Positions 28,001 through 43,000 of a stretch of DNA of 64,000 nt are shown here, piece after piece. This DNA comes from Unio delphinus (taxonomy: Eukaryota; Mollusca; Bivalvia; Unionida; Unionidae), in NCBI GenBank assembly GCA_029339505.1, contig JAQISU010000166.1, positions 6,853,501-6,917,500 on the forward strand, written 5' to 3'. The position numbers and the translations under genes were made by a program. The stretch's first letter is position 1. Each line of letters begins with the position of its first letter. The notes under the pieces were generated by a model. That model was not told the origin of the DNA. It did no database searches and worked only from the letters and a program-made list of their open reading frames with translations.

Positions 28001-31000
28001 TTGTTGTAGGGTTTAAAGTCATTTTTCAGCACATGATAGGATAAACATGGTGGAGGAAGAACCCAGGAAAACCCCAAAAAGAACCACAAACCCATGAGAA
28101 GCTACAGGCAAGGTTTCTCGCATACCCACGTTGGCCAAATCTGAGACCTGAACCCATGCAGACAGAGGTAAGACAGCAGTGATCCATAATGGAGAGCGCT
28201 TTAGACCACTCGGGGCCCGTTTTCTTTTGTAAATCACTGCCTTGAAATATGAACATTTGGCTGCGAGATTGACATTGGTGTTTAACAATTACTTATATAA
28301 ACCCATTTTATCCTGAATATGACTACAGTCATAATACCTCATTCTATCCTGAATACACCTGCAGTTATAGTAACCCATTTTAGCCTGAATATGACTGCAG
28401 TCATACTCTATTTGCGTATGTGTGTAGAGTCTCTAGAAAGATGTATCCTACGTTACATTTGTGTACTTCAACAATGCAGTGAATTTTTTTTTTAAAAAAA
28501 CATGATTGGAAAAGAAATTGTTGGCTTGAAAATCGATCAATAAAATGATGGATGACAACTCATGTAAATATGGATGTAGTGAAATTTAAGTTGACGATTT
28601 GGATGATTCTGATGATAATATTGACTTAAATGATGGGTTAGAATTGAATCAAGTTTATGAAAGAGATGCTGCATGGCTTCATGCACTTTTCAACAGACAT
28701 TCAGAGAATGAAGCTTATGTTAAAGGCTTTCAAAAGGAATCGGTCCGGGATGATTTCTTTTTTTATCTTGATTGCAACCACAATTTACATTGATAGAATA
28801 TTGTTTTTACTGACATAGTGATGATGTGAACTTCAAAATTTGGGCAGAAACTGTACTGATTAATAACCTTCATCTTACTCAAAGATTTCTAGGATTAATT
28901 TGTGGCAAGTTAATGTGAGAAACTCTAAGCTGAAATATATGTTCTAGAACTATCTTTCTTTTATTCACATATTATTTAGGCGCATTTCAATCATCTTCAA
29001 AACAAAAGAGTCACTGAACATCATGGTAATGTTTTTTTTCTTTCAAGTCATATTTCAAAATACAGTTGTGAGCATCATACATTGATCAATGATTACAAAA
29101 CATATATCACTGTGTTGCAAATTGTATTACCTTTTCAGAAATACAGAGATAGATATACGTTTAGTTTTATATACTTTAAAAGAGAAATAAAAATGTTACA
29201 ACATTTTTAATAAACATGGTGAAGGTCATCACAATTTATGCTTCAGCTGCTCCGATTTACCACAATGTATTTATAACTGCTTCTCAGGAATCAGGAACTG
29301 CAGGTGAATTTGGTATGCAGGTGAAATTGGTATGCAGGATAAAATGGATTAAGGTGTTTATAAATTCAGATGAGAATCTTTCAGCAACACTACCATTTTG
29401 TGTTGCATGGTGTGAATTAGAAGTCAAACACTTTTATTCTGGTACAAAACTTCAAGAAATATATAAAATTATTGTACAATTTTGGGAACCATGCCACCAT
29501 CATGTTATTTTCTAGCTTGTACATGATCTGTTTCCCAATAAATCAAGAATTTTTTACATTTTTTGTTTCAAACTTGGAAGAAAAATAAAATTTTAAGATG
29601 GCCATTTTTCTGGAAAACAGATTAGCACCAGTTTTGATTGGTACCAACTGGACATTATCATATCAATAAGACCATTAAGTGAGCAGTGTAGCAATACGAT
29701 TTTTAGGATGGCATTTTTTGTTTCAAACTTGGAAGAAAAATAAAATTTTAAGATGGCCATTTTTCTGGAAAACAGATTAGCACCAGTTTTGATTGGTACC
29801 AACTGGACATTATCATATCAATAAGACCATTAAGTGAGCAGTGTAGCAATACGATTTTTAGGATGGCCAAGAAGGTGTCAATACTGGATGCTGCATCTGC
29901 ATTAATACCATTCTGGGAAAACTACACACCAAAAGAAGTCCTTTAGTAACAAGCCCAAACAGACATGTACAGACCTTCAGGAGGGGTACAAATAAAAACA
30001 ACAGCTACTGTGGTGGCAATAATGGATGTCAGGTCAGCAGGTTTTTTTGGGTGTGGTGGGTTAGGGAGAAGGATTTAGTAGAACTGTTTAATGGATGAAT
30101 ACACGATTTATACTCCTGTTGTGAATAATTGTCAATAAATAGATTTTTTAAATATACGAACCTGTTCACTTTTCTGAATAAATTACCTTATTTTCAAGAT
30201 AAAAAAGATCTGAAAGAATGTGAAAAATAATTCTCACCCATGCGATAGAGAAATACAATCTAAATGTTAACCTTTCATTTCCTATCCATCCTATTATCTC
30301 AATCATGGTGTCCACATGCTAAGAACAACTTTTAAAAATACAAAAACCTTCTGGCTTCTGCTTTGCCTAACAGAGTTGTTATAAAATCAAACAACAATAA
30401 CAGATATATAGCAAAGAAATCCACTCATAAAGCAACTCAAAATCCATCACAACACTTCTGACATAAAACAATCATAACTTTTTCCTGATATTTTTCTTCT
30501 TTTTCAAATAATATATATATATATATAGCCAGATTCTAGTTCGATAATTATTCAGATTTTCAAAAAGAGTACTAAACCTGGCAACTCTTATACAGAATGA
30601 GAAGCAATACCTAATAGTACATGGTAAATGTTGTGTTTTGAAACTGCTAAGTCAATTGCAAGGGAGCAGGGTTGTTTTAATTTAGTTGGAAAAAAACTTG
30701 AGAAAAATGATCTATGTACATGTTTGTACCATGACAAGAAAATACCAGTTGTGGGTTACATTATTTGTCTCCCCACTAGGATTAGCCTTGTGTGGAGGCA
30801 AATAATATTAACCACCTGACTGCGATTTTCTCTGTCCAAACCCCAGCATAGATTCTATTAAACTCCAAGAGGTTTCAACACATCACATATGTGTGCCTAA
30901 TTTGTACATGAAAAATGTTGTGTTATGTAAGTGCTTTATGCCACAAGATTCCTTTTGCTCTAAATGTAGAGACATTTGTTTCCTGAAAAAATGCAAAACT

Positions 31001-34000
31001 GTATTCAAGACTGCTGTATACAGTGTAATGAAAATTTTTCTTGAAAGGAAAATTTAACATTATATAGGATCCTTATTAGAAGACGAGAATTTCATGATGT
31101 TGATTCAAGCTTATGAACACTTCTGACAATAAAACAAGCAACACACCAGGGTTTCATTGACCAATTGTGATCACAAATTTCTTCATGTTCAAGTAAGAGT
31201 CTACTTTTTAATACTTTCTAGAAAAAGAATGGGATCCATGCCTGGTGCCAAATTAAAATTGGGTTCACAAGTTACAGAGTGAATAGTGTATCCGTGTAGA
31301 TAAAGCAATAGTGTATTTCATTTTCAAAATATAAATATATACAACAGAACTAATTAACCAAAAAACAATCTGTTTGGTCTGGTACTGAAACTTTCAGAGT
31401 AGCAATTGCAAATTAAATTCAAATATTCTAACTTAATATTTTATCTTCATATATCACAAGGTCTTGTGACAGGTTAACTATAAACTTGTTTAGAGATCAC
31501 TGAAAAATACATTACTCATTTTGCAGAACTATTTACCTCCCTGCATACGTGATATCTGTGTATTGCTAATTTTATTGGTTTGCACAACAGGTGGTACTGG
31601 TTTGTGAGTCTGCCCCGTTGCCCTGTAAATTGCCTGAACCCATAATGTCCTTTCATTCTCATCTTCAGTGGCAAAAGTGACATTATCTCCTTCCTTGACA
31701 GTGTTGAAGAAAAACTTCCCTCCTTCAAATTCTGAAAATAAAATTTGTTTTCAAAGGATAGGAATTCAGAAGTACATAAAATATTTAACATTTTCTGACA
31801 GCTAATGTGTTAATCAGTAAAGAGATTTGTACCACAATTCATCAATAACAATGAAATATGTTTAAAATGATTTTAATACTGTGAATCACTTTCAATTTGT
31901 GAAAAATATCCATTTCATGGTTTTGGTTTTAAAAAAACATTCTTGGGTTTGTCATCAAAAGACAAAACTAATAAGATAGTAAGCTATGATCTATTTCTAT
32001 GAAAGTTCACACACAATACTTCAGTTCCATGCTTTTTGAGCAAAAAGGCTGAACCACTACTAAAGCACTCAAATTAATTTATGCATTGTGAATACTTAGT
32101 ATATGTGAAGATCTTGACAAAAAATACCAACATCCCTTTCATGCATAACCAAGAATACCAGCCTAATGCCCATGCTATAATGAAGATTTTGATAACGTTT
32201 TTCACAGCCCTTAAAGACCACTAGCAAAACAATGAACTCTTGGCATTCATGGGCTAGTCGAGACAAATCAAAATATTGCTAGCTGTTAGCTATTAGTACA
32301 TCAGGACTGTTGCTTCCATAATTGCTGATGTATTGTGGAAAAAAATGCACATAAGCTTTCCAGTAGTGGAACTCCCATGGGACTAAAATTTACCTGTTGG
32401 AGCAATGAGGAATTTATGATTCAGTTGATTGAATTATGATACTCTGTTAACTTTAATTTTGACTCACTGCTCCACAGTCCCTCTGTTGACTCTGTGAATT
32501 CAATCTACTATCACTGATGAATTAAATGAAATTCAATTGAATAATAACAAATTCACAGCAAATCATATCATGCACTGCATAGCTTACAAACGGCATATCT
32601 AGTATATTAATGTAGGTGACATTAACTTCAAAGATTTTTTTTTTTATCTGGGTGCTTATGATACATGTGAAATGCATATAAGTATCTTTATCATAGAATA
32701 TCAACTCCATTCATCAAAGAAATATGTCACAAGAGATATTGCTTTTGTTCCTGATCCAAGGTAGATGAAGAGGATCCATCCATCCATCTATACATACATA
32801 CATGCCAACCACTGATGAGGAAAAAGCATAATCCAAGTGGTCAAAAAAGGTAATTCAGGCAGAAAAACCATAATCTACATATAAAATGCTAAAATTTTAA
32901 TGTACAATGATTTATTTGCCCGTATCGTCTTTTAACATCCTTTACTGCTTCAAGTTTTCATACGAAGCATATAAATACAAGCCAACCCCTGGTGAGGATA
33001 GAGTCCAATCACAGTGGACAAAAAGAGTCGGAGCAGAAATACATTTATCCATATATAACATAATAAAAATAAAATGAATATATATGTACAAAGTGATTTA
33101 TTTACCTCTCTGGTCTTATAATTTCAATTACTACTTCAAAGTTTCATAAATTGAACTTCCTGCTTTAAAAAGCAACAGACTGTCATGCTGCATTTCGAAA
33201 CATGTTGTACCAGTTGATACCATGTTTTGCACACCAGTAGAGCACTTAGTACTGGATTACCATTACTGAGCCTAAATTCAGTTTTAATTTTGTCAACAAT
33301 GTTGAACAATCTCTCTCAGTCAGCAATAGAATGATAATGAACCAATACTCCTTTCATAATCTGACAAAAATGAGGAAACTTGTATCTTCCAGTGACTGGG
33401 TCTTTTTGCTGGGAAATAAGGTGCCAATGTAAATCAACTCTGTTTGTATGAAGTACATTGTCAGGTAGAAGGCCAACTTAATACTTTGGGATTCCTTGTT
33501 TTATCAGCAACCTTTCTCAAACCATGGTGCATCAAATGATGGGGACAACCTGTTTTGTTTTGGTTTTTTATGGTTTAACGCCATTTTTAAGCACAATATA
33601 GGCTATACATGGCGGCCAGTATTAATGGTGGAGGAAGAACCCGGAAAACCCCCAAAAAGAACCACCGACCCACGAGAAGCTAGTGGCAAGCTTTCTCACA
33701 TAACTACATTAGCCGAATCTTATACTCGAACCCACGCAGACACAGGTGAGGTGGCAGTGATCCGTAATGGACAGCGCTTTAGACCACTCAGCCACTCGGG
33801 GCCCTGGACAACCTGTTAAAAACACTGACGAAGACATTTTCAAAATATAGGCTGAAACTACTTTACAAATTCCAAACACTGATGCGATATCAGCTGATAC
33901 AGTTCTGCCAATTTATATCATGTTTCTTTTTCAAAGCATTATCAAGCAAATCAAAAATGTTTTCTAATTTTGACAATGAAAAAAGAACACTCTAACTCTG

Positions 34001-37000
34001 CCCTTTTCATTGTGAAAGTATCTGACACACACTGAGAGCAACTTTTTGTTGTCATAATCACTACTCCACCTAATTTTGATGACTCCTGTTATTTCAAGTG
34101 AAGTATTTTCAGCTAAACACAGAACAAAATTTTGATTCTGTTCTTGCACATGAATATTTTTGCAATTTCAGAATCAGGAAACATTCGTTTGAACAAGTGG
34201 TCTGCTACACCGAGGGATAGTCTGTGTTCTATTAATATCACCTCTGCATTTATATCATTCATGTCCACAATAAAGTTCTGCAGTAAAAAACAGAAGTTAC
34301 AAAAGTATTGGGGGGGGAGGGTTAACATTTTTTCAGTCATATTGCTCTGATGTCTGTTTAGCACTGTGGGATAATGACACAGATATGTAGGATGATGTCC
34401 CACCCAGTCACATTAACCTGACACCAGGCCAACCAGTCCTAACAATAACCTCTTAATGCTGAGTACCAACCAATGCAGCTGTAAGTACCATTTTTCAAAA
34501 GTCTCTGGTATGCCTTGGCCAGGGTACAAACCCGCAACCTGACGCATCCAAGGCGGACACTCTAACACTAGGCCATCAAAGCGGTCACAAACAAAAATGA
34601 GAAAACAAATTATCGATTTTTTTTGTAAAGGGATAAACGGAAAACGCAAAATCCATATATGTTTATGCGTAAGGTGTAATTTAGTGGAAATAAGCGTAAT
34701 GATTATGTCAAAAGTGTATGGGTTGTCATATATGTTTATACAATAGTTAATATTCAATATATTCAATAATGACTTTAATTTCTATAGAAAAAAATGTTAT
34801 CTACTGGATCTGGGAATGCTAGGTAAAACAAAGTATCAACAATGTAAATTTTCAATTCAATCAAATTTGCAGCAATAAAATGAAGATTCCAACCATGCAT
34901 ATCATATTATACTCCATATTTTACAGTAGGCTTTGCCAGATCTATGTTGTCAGTTCACACAACATGTTCTTACATATTTACCAACAGCTAAAATTAGTAG
35001 CTGTACCATTTGTATCAATGAAGTCCTTAACATATCCAACCTATATCAATCAAGGCTCTGATACAATAGCTGTTAAGCTGCTTCTCTAGTCATTTCCATC
35101 ACTGAGGATTTCAGCATCTATTTTTGCTGTATCATTTAATGTCTAATTATCTACAACCATTTTCAGCAATGCCACATATGGCATTTACAAACATGAAACA
35201 CATCTATAATACAGTTTATTTACAAAACATATACTACTTTGTTTGAAGAATGTCACAGTCCCTGTTGCATTTTTTAAAAAGAGTCCCTTGAAGGGTCTGA
35301 AACTCTATTACCTGAAAGCAATTTCCACATATTCAAGATAAGATCATTTCTTCCATTTAACTTCTTAGTGTGAAACCATCACTGATAGTTTACAGTGATT
35401 TTTCAAATCAGCTACTGTGATAGACATATTAGATGTCAATCTGACCCCATTTCCATTTTGGAAAAACAAGGCATCATACAAAATCTTCTGGTAGAAACCA
35501 CATGTTGATATGACTTATCACTATCTGAAGAAGTTTACTTTAAAGCAAACAATGTATTTTTATTTTGTGACAGCACAAAAACCAACAATAATTACTTATG
35601 ATAACTGACTTACCTGGAAGTGCCTCACAGTAATCTACCGTGAAGCCATCTAACTGCATCATCTCTGTGGGATCTGTTTTTCTCTCTCGGTAACTACACA
35701 TAGCAAATGTATATTGGGAAACCTTGAAGAAAAAAAGGCAACAATATAAACAAAATGAGTTTTACATTTGTGCACTTTCAGAACTTTCTAGTTAATGTAC
35801 CAGGGTAATTCTGTCTGGTTCATCACAATATCTACTCCAGAATCTTCAAAAATTTCAAAACACAGCTACTCGGATCATCTTTAGATCAGAGCACACCTCA
35901 CCACTGCTCTGTACCTTACACTCCATTCAATACAGAATCAAACACAAAATTTGTTCTCTGTGCTATGTTTCACTGACAGGCTTCAGTCCTATCCGGCCTC
36001 ACCCATGTGTATACACCAGCAAGATACTTATGCTAATCTTCTGACAATTGTATACTCAATTGTTCCCACTATGAATACGAAGTCATATGGACAACATTCT
36101 TTTGCATACCAGGGCCTGGCAATGTGGAACGAATTGCCAACTGAAATTAAACACAATGACACAGCGGTCCCTTTTAAGAGTGCTCTCAAAACTCACCTTT
36201 TTCAACTGCTAGAACAAACTTAGAGACCTAATAATGTTTTGTATCTTATATGTTTTCAGCATGATTTTATGTTTTCCAATTTCATTGTTTTTGTCATTTG
36301 TTTTTCTGTAGTGTAGTCATATCATTATAGATGTTGTAAAGCGCTTAGAACTTCTAAAGATTAGGCGCTATACAAAGTCCTCATGATTAGTATTATTTTT
36401 ATTATTATCTAAGTGAAAATTATTTATCTTCATCTCCTGCAAACAAAGAGCACTAATCATCAATTCCACAGATCCAGTTTATAAATCCATAATGATCACA
36501 GTCAGGAATTGTTTTGGAATTTTCATTTGGGAGATGTTTTATTTTTTAAGGAGAATAGATTTGTTTATAATAAGAACAACATCTAAGAAAAGACCATCCA
36601 AAGCAATTTGCTTTAAAAAATATGTTGAAACATTTTAAGGCAAAAATGGTTATCATTATCCAAATAGCAATAGTGATATTGCATTATAACAAAGCACTAT
36701 GTAGAATGCTTTAACAGTACAGATAAAAGCAAAGACACCAAAACCCAAAACTAGATATCTGACATTGTGCAATCTCACTAACTTGTAATAACTTGATTGC
36801 CAATTAAATTTTCACTGCTCAATTGCAATATTTCATTTTGTAAGTATTTGATCTTTTACAGTTATCTAGAAATGTTTACAAACTTTATTATTTTAATGGA
36901 GACTCAGTAAATTTAGTGGGTATTCCAACAATTGCACATCCTAAAGAGAAAACAACATATATCCAGACACACCATCTGATTAGGGATTTTGCATTACCCT

Positions 37001-40000
37001 GATCTGGCATTGCATTAAGTGACAGTATTGTTATTATTTTTTTATTATTATTACCTGAAATAGTACACTGATATAGGTTACACTTAAATTTCTTTCAACT
37101 GCAGGTGACAATGGATACAATCTAATTCTGAATGTTTTATTACAAATAACATGCACAAGGTGAAAACATAGTTTTCACTCTTTAAAGTGCTACCAAGATA
37201 ATTTTTAGATGTGATATAACAAGTGGCCCAAGTGTGCTGCCATTGCTTATCTGTCTTACATCCACCTAATGCAAAATGCAATAGCAGTTGGCAAAGCAAT
37301 CAGAGTTATAAAAATGATTTCTTGACATATTAAATATTTTAATACTGTTAATACTAAATATTTTTATTATATGTTGAGTTTAATTTTTTGTTCATGATTA
37401 TTGAATGTAAGGGCCTAACTGACTAAAGACATATTTTGTAAACAACATAATACATAGCTTATATTTGTCTATCATTAAATGATGTATTAAGATAATTATT
37501 AATTGTAACATGTTTAGTTCAATTTGTGTTACATATAAAGTCTTAATTCTGCCCTTGGAAGGTTACAGAAATGAATATTGTTTACAGTCAGGAATAATTT
37601 TTCATCCAGTTTGGAATATTTTTTCAATAACACAACAAAGTAGTGGGCAACAATATAAGATTGCATACAACTTACAATGTTCTAGAAATTAACTTCTGAC
37701 CCTCATCCTGGTTCTCAAATTGTGTTGTACTTTTGGATATTAAAGTTGATTACATTGGAATTAATCATTCCTACCTAACGATAGGTAGCATAAAAACCAA
37801 CAAATAAAATTATCTGAATAGTGTACCTGTACAAGGACAAAGTATCTTCTTTTCCATTTCTTCCAGACAGTCTTCCCAAATGCATAGAGGTATCTGAAAT
37901 CAGACAGGGAAATGTCTGGTTGTTTTTGTTCTACAAATATGTTCCTAATTATATAAAACACTCTCATCTCATTAAAACTGTTGACCAATCAGATTTCATA
38001 CAAACAATTTCTATGAGACAACTGAAATGCCCTTCCTTTCAAGCAGTGATTGCAAATCACTTTTGCCAATAACTAATGATACATAGTAGAACACAGTCAT
38101 AAGCAGAATTCAATGTCCTGTGTGATCAATAAAAAAAAAAAAAAAAAAAAGCAAGCTTTAACCTTGAACCCTGAATCACACTTTTGGTGTATTGTAAGAT
38201 TCTAGTAAAGGGACATTCAGTAAATCCCCATCTGTAATTTAGACTAGCAAAAATTATGAAAACATTCATTCATATATGCAAGTGTGTGCATCGATGAATG
38301 AATTAACAGTCAGATAGATGGATCAATTGAAAACTATGTAGAGGCCAATCCCATTTTGTGTGCCAGAAAACTTGTGAACCTGCTTATATTGTAGAACCAC
38401 CACGAATGAATCAATTGGCAAATACATGCATTGATGCATTAACTATTCATGCTACATGTATAAACATGTACTGATACATGGTCCTCCAAATCAAATCAAC
38501 TATGAAATACGATTATCCAATATGTTTTCAATATTTCTCATTTAATATGCATTGATTTAAAATGGTTATCATGCCAATAAAGCATATAGTTTTGGGTCCA
38601 CTCCAATTACCAACCTCCATCCTCTTTTTGTAGAGTCTATGGAATAATTATTTTCTTCAGTTAACTGGCTTGTTTGGCAATAGCATGATAAACTGTACAT
38701 AGCACAATAACACTTTAGGCTACAGTGAAATTCTGATGTATACTGAAATTAACTCACATTTTAACAAGAAGGCCAGGGCCTGCATATCTATCTCACAATC
38801 AAAGCATTGCTTTAAAATGTGTTTGTTTGTTTGTTTGATTAGGACTTTTAACGTAGCTTTAACAATTTTTCAGTCATATTGCTACGATGTCTGCAATGAG
38901 GCAGTTTATATTGATGTCTATCACTGTGGCATCCTGCTGCAGTCATGTAGCATGATGTCCCACCCAGTCATTTTATCCTGAAACCAGGCCGACCAGTCCT
39001 AACACTAACCTCTTAATGCTGAGCGTCATGCGATGCAGCTGTTAGTACCATTTTTGTAAGTCTTTGGTATGACTCGGCCGGGGATCAAACAAACAACCTC
39101 TCGCTTCCATGGCAGATGCTCTAACCACTAGGCCATTGAAGCGGTTAATGAATAATGAAAACACGCTGTTGATATAATTAAATTTGTAATAAGATTCCTG
39201 AGGAATTTCTATACATTCCTTACCTTTAGACACTACCAATATACCTGTATCATGAAATATATGTATCACCAGATAAAAATATCGCAGTAAAATAATATAC
39301 CATGCACTTCTTGTGTCTGACAAGTCTGGTCTGACAATACATTGGTGTCCACAAGGTAGGTTTCATTATTTATATGCTGGTATCTAACAAGGCAGTTATG
39401 AAAATAATTCAACAGTCAGTAAATTAACAATTTTCTATTACTGCACCTTATGTAAATGTTATATAATAGGTATGCTTACCCACAGTGCTTCATGTTCTGT
39501 GGTTTGTCCATTCTGATAGCTATCTTTATAGTGAGATTGTCTGTACAGTTTTTTGAGGTCTTCAGTTTGTGCCACTCAGGTGAGCGACTACTGTTCACAG
39601 TAGGATGGAGCACAACCTATGCATAGAAATAACTACATGACAAACATTCACAACAGGATGTACACTTAATGAGTAATGAAGTGTGTGATTATGTACTTCA
39701 GTGGTTACCTAGATGAAACAAAGTTATTTACAAAATTTGCATTGACCCTGGGTCACTCTCTGCTCTCATCCACCCACCCCTTTCAAAATTAATTTATGGT
39801 GTCCCAACATATACAACAAATACAGTATGCTATGGTTCTTGGACTATTCTTAGTGCATGCATCATTCCCAGTTTCCAAATGAAGACAAGACTTGCTCAAC
39901 ATGGCTCATTATTCTGTCCAAAATGGACCAGATAAGACTAAACTATTAAAGGTACCCATGTAAAAATGTTCAAATTTGACCAGATAAGACAAAACATTAA

Positions 40001-43000
40001 AGGTACCCATGTAAAAATGTTCAAATTTGACCAGACAAGACAAAACCATTAAAGGTATCCATGTAAAACTGTTCATACCAAACTGTCTCTGAATATGATG
40101 AATGTTTCTTGAGCTAAACCAGTTACAGGCAGGCTTCCCATTTGAAGATGTGAATGTCAAGGGCTATAACTCATTCTAAAATGGAGCTGATAAGACATAA
40201 CCCAGAAATAGCACATCTAGGTCTCTAAGCTGATGTGAACAAACTTTGCTAAATGTAACAGTTCCTGATCTATGATAGTTAAAAGGATTTGCTGTAGTGG
40301 TGAATTAAAAACAGGCAATAACTTCATCAAAGCTGGATTTAAAAGACAAATCTGCAATTCACCCACTTAATGGCATCAACTTAAGTGTAGAAGTTGCAGA
40401 GCTTTGGTTCTTACAGAAACTAGAAGGACAAAATGGATGGACATTACCATAGGGCTCCTGTATCTTAAGGTCAAGCCCTAATCACTCCAATACTTGCACG
40501 TGCATGTCAACCCCTGACAAGGAAAAAGTGTATTCCAAGTGGTAAAAAAACTAAATTCAGACAGAAAAAGTGTAATCCACATATAACATGCTAAAAAAAA
40601 TTAAAAAACCCAAAAATTTATTTGCTCCTCTCATCTTTTAACATCCTTTACTGTTTCAAGTTTTCATTTATAGCACTTTTAGCTTTACACACATCGTCTA
40701 GAATCCATCTTAAGACTTTTAGTGCCAAATATTAAAATTCTTTCCATACGGCCTGAAGTAGATGTTACATGATGCCCCTCGTGTCTTAATATTTAGAGGA
40801 TTATGTTATTTTTTTGTTTCATTTTTTTTTTTGCTGCTTTTTTCTAATTTATCTGGGAAATTTTTGAAAGGAGATATTTTTGCTCACATAAATGCATAGA
40901 CTAAAATAAAATATACTTTTTAGTGCCAAATATATTTAGACTGGTTCTGCAGTAAATATGAATTCCAACAAAGAATCTGTGCATACAGATTTAAACTAGA
41001 AAACCAGTCTGCTCTCTCACTAAGCATTCAGATGCTATAAATAGAATTTGAGGTCGAAATAGAACCAGGTTTGCTATAAATAGAACATGATACTGTCAGG
41101 AAAGTGCATACAAGTCCATGGTCAAGCATACTCTTATATTGTAGTTACGTAAAAGCCATCTTTTCTAAACTACAGTCTGTGGAATTAATGGAATGTTAAT
41201 AAAAATGAGAAAACAAATAATTGATTTTTTTGGAAGATGGATATACCGAGAAAGCGGGAACCACATATGTTTACGCGTAATGTGCAATTTAGTGAGAAAA
41301 AAAGTTTAATGATTAAGCCAAAAGCATAATGGTTGGCATGTATGCTTGCATACCTTGCCCAGTTCCTTGTCTTCCAGACTCAGCATCCCAGAACTTTCTG
41401 TGTACAGCTTGACCTTAACCACTGGGAGTGGGTGGGTTGTTGTGAAGTCACCTTGCGTATCCCAACTGGTATGAATAAAAAAAAGTATTTACAAAATTGG
41501 CATCTGCTGTAAAACTGTTGATGCATGTCTTTTGTCCTTCTCATTTAATTATGATGCCTGCATATATGCCACTTTGTAGAGACAGATTTCAGTTCTAACA
41601 CATATATCCAAAAATATTAACCCTTTACTCCCCATCTACACTTTTACCTTTGCACCCCGTCTACGCATTTCTACGCCTTTACCTTTGCCCCCATCTATGC
41701 TTTTCTACGCCTTACACAGTATCAACCAATAAATGTGATATATCTTCCATTTAAATGTCGATTCATCGCGTGGTAACCAAATGCTGGTATTAAAAAATAT
41801 CTTTACTAACATTTGATTTTAATTACGTATTTCGTTGCATTATAACTTATAAATCCAAATTTAACCAACCAATTATATGTAGTGGAATTTTCCACGGTCG
41901 CATCCAAAATGGAGTCATTAGCCGATTGTATTACCTTAATTCGATGTAAATATAATGGCCTTTTCAAAACGTTCAAGTTACTCATAATCGTAATATATTG
42001 AAATATGATGCTGAATTTGACATTAGTAGTATAAATTCAGTATGTCATCATGATTTTTATGTAGAAAATCAAATTCTTAAAATGCGCGGCAAATACGACA
42101 AGTCTTCTTCCATACATTATAATGTATATCGTACCATTAGCATGTTTAAAACATGAAATCTGATGAAAGTGCGGGAATTTAAAGTAAAATAATACAATTA
42201 AAAATGTCTGTGTTATTCATTTCTTCCATTCATTTCAATATGCAAAGTTTCAATCAAATCATACAACAGACAATGTGTTTTTATTTACGAAAGGAATTCC
42301 TTGATTTCGTCATGGCAATGTCGTCCTCGTCTGTTGATTACAGTGATTTGTCTGGAAGTGAAAACATTTTTTCTGGATTCAGTTCCGATGAAATACCACA
42401 TTTTTTAAATAATGATGTGTTTAATGACGAAGTATTTGAAATTATGTCATCAGATATCGACAATAAAATGTCATCAGACTCAAGTGACACTGATGATGAT
42501 CAGCCAACTTGGTTTGCAGACGTGCAAGATATTGACAGAAGTCAATTTACTCAGCGGTCAGGACCATCACATAATTTTCAGGAAACAGCACCAGAACTAG
42601 ACTATTTTCAATTATATTTTCCAGTTGTTCTTTTTAAAAAAAATTTTAAGTGAAACAAATAAATTTGCAGCTGAACAAAATGTGGATCATGAAATCATTG
42701 ATGTTAACTGGACAAAGACCAGTGTGCCTGAAATGTTTGCCTTTCTTGGCATGTTGATCTTAATGGGGATAATCAAAACTCCTGACTATAGTTTTTATTG
42801 GTCAAATGACAATTTTCTATCCAATGAAGGAATCAAAAATGTAATGCCACACAGAAGATTTGAAAAACTCCTTCAATACCTTCACCTAAATAATGACAAC
42901 ACAAATTTTCCTGCCGATCACCCTAACCATGACAAACTTCACAAAATACGTCCAATACTGGATCAAGTTCTGGAGAACATTGAGAAAGCATACAAGCCTC

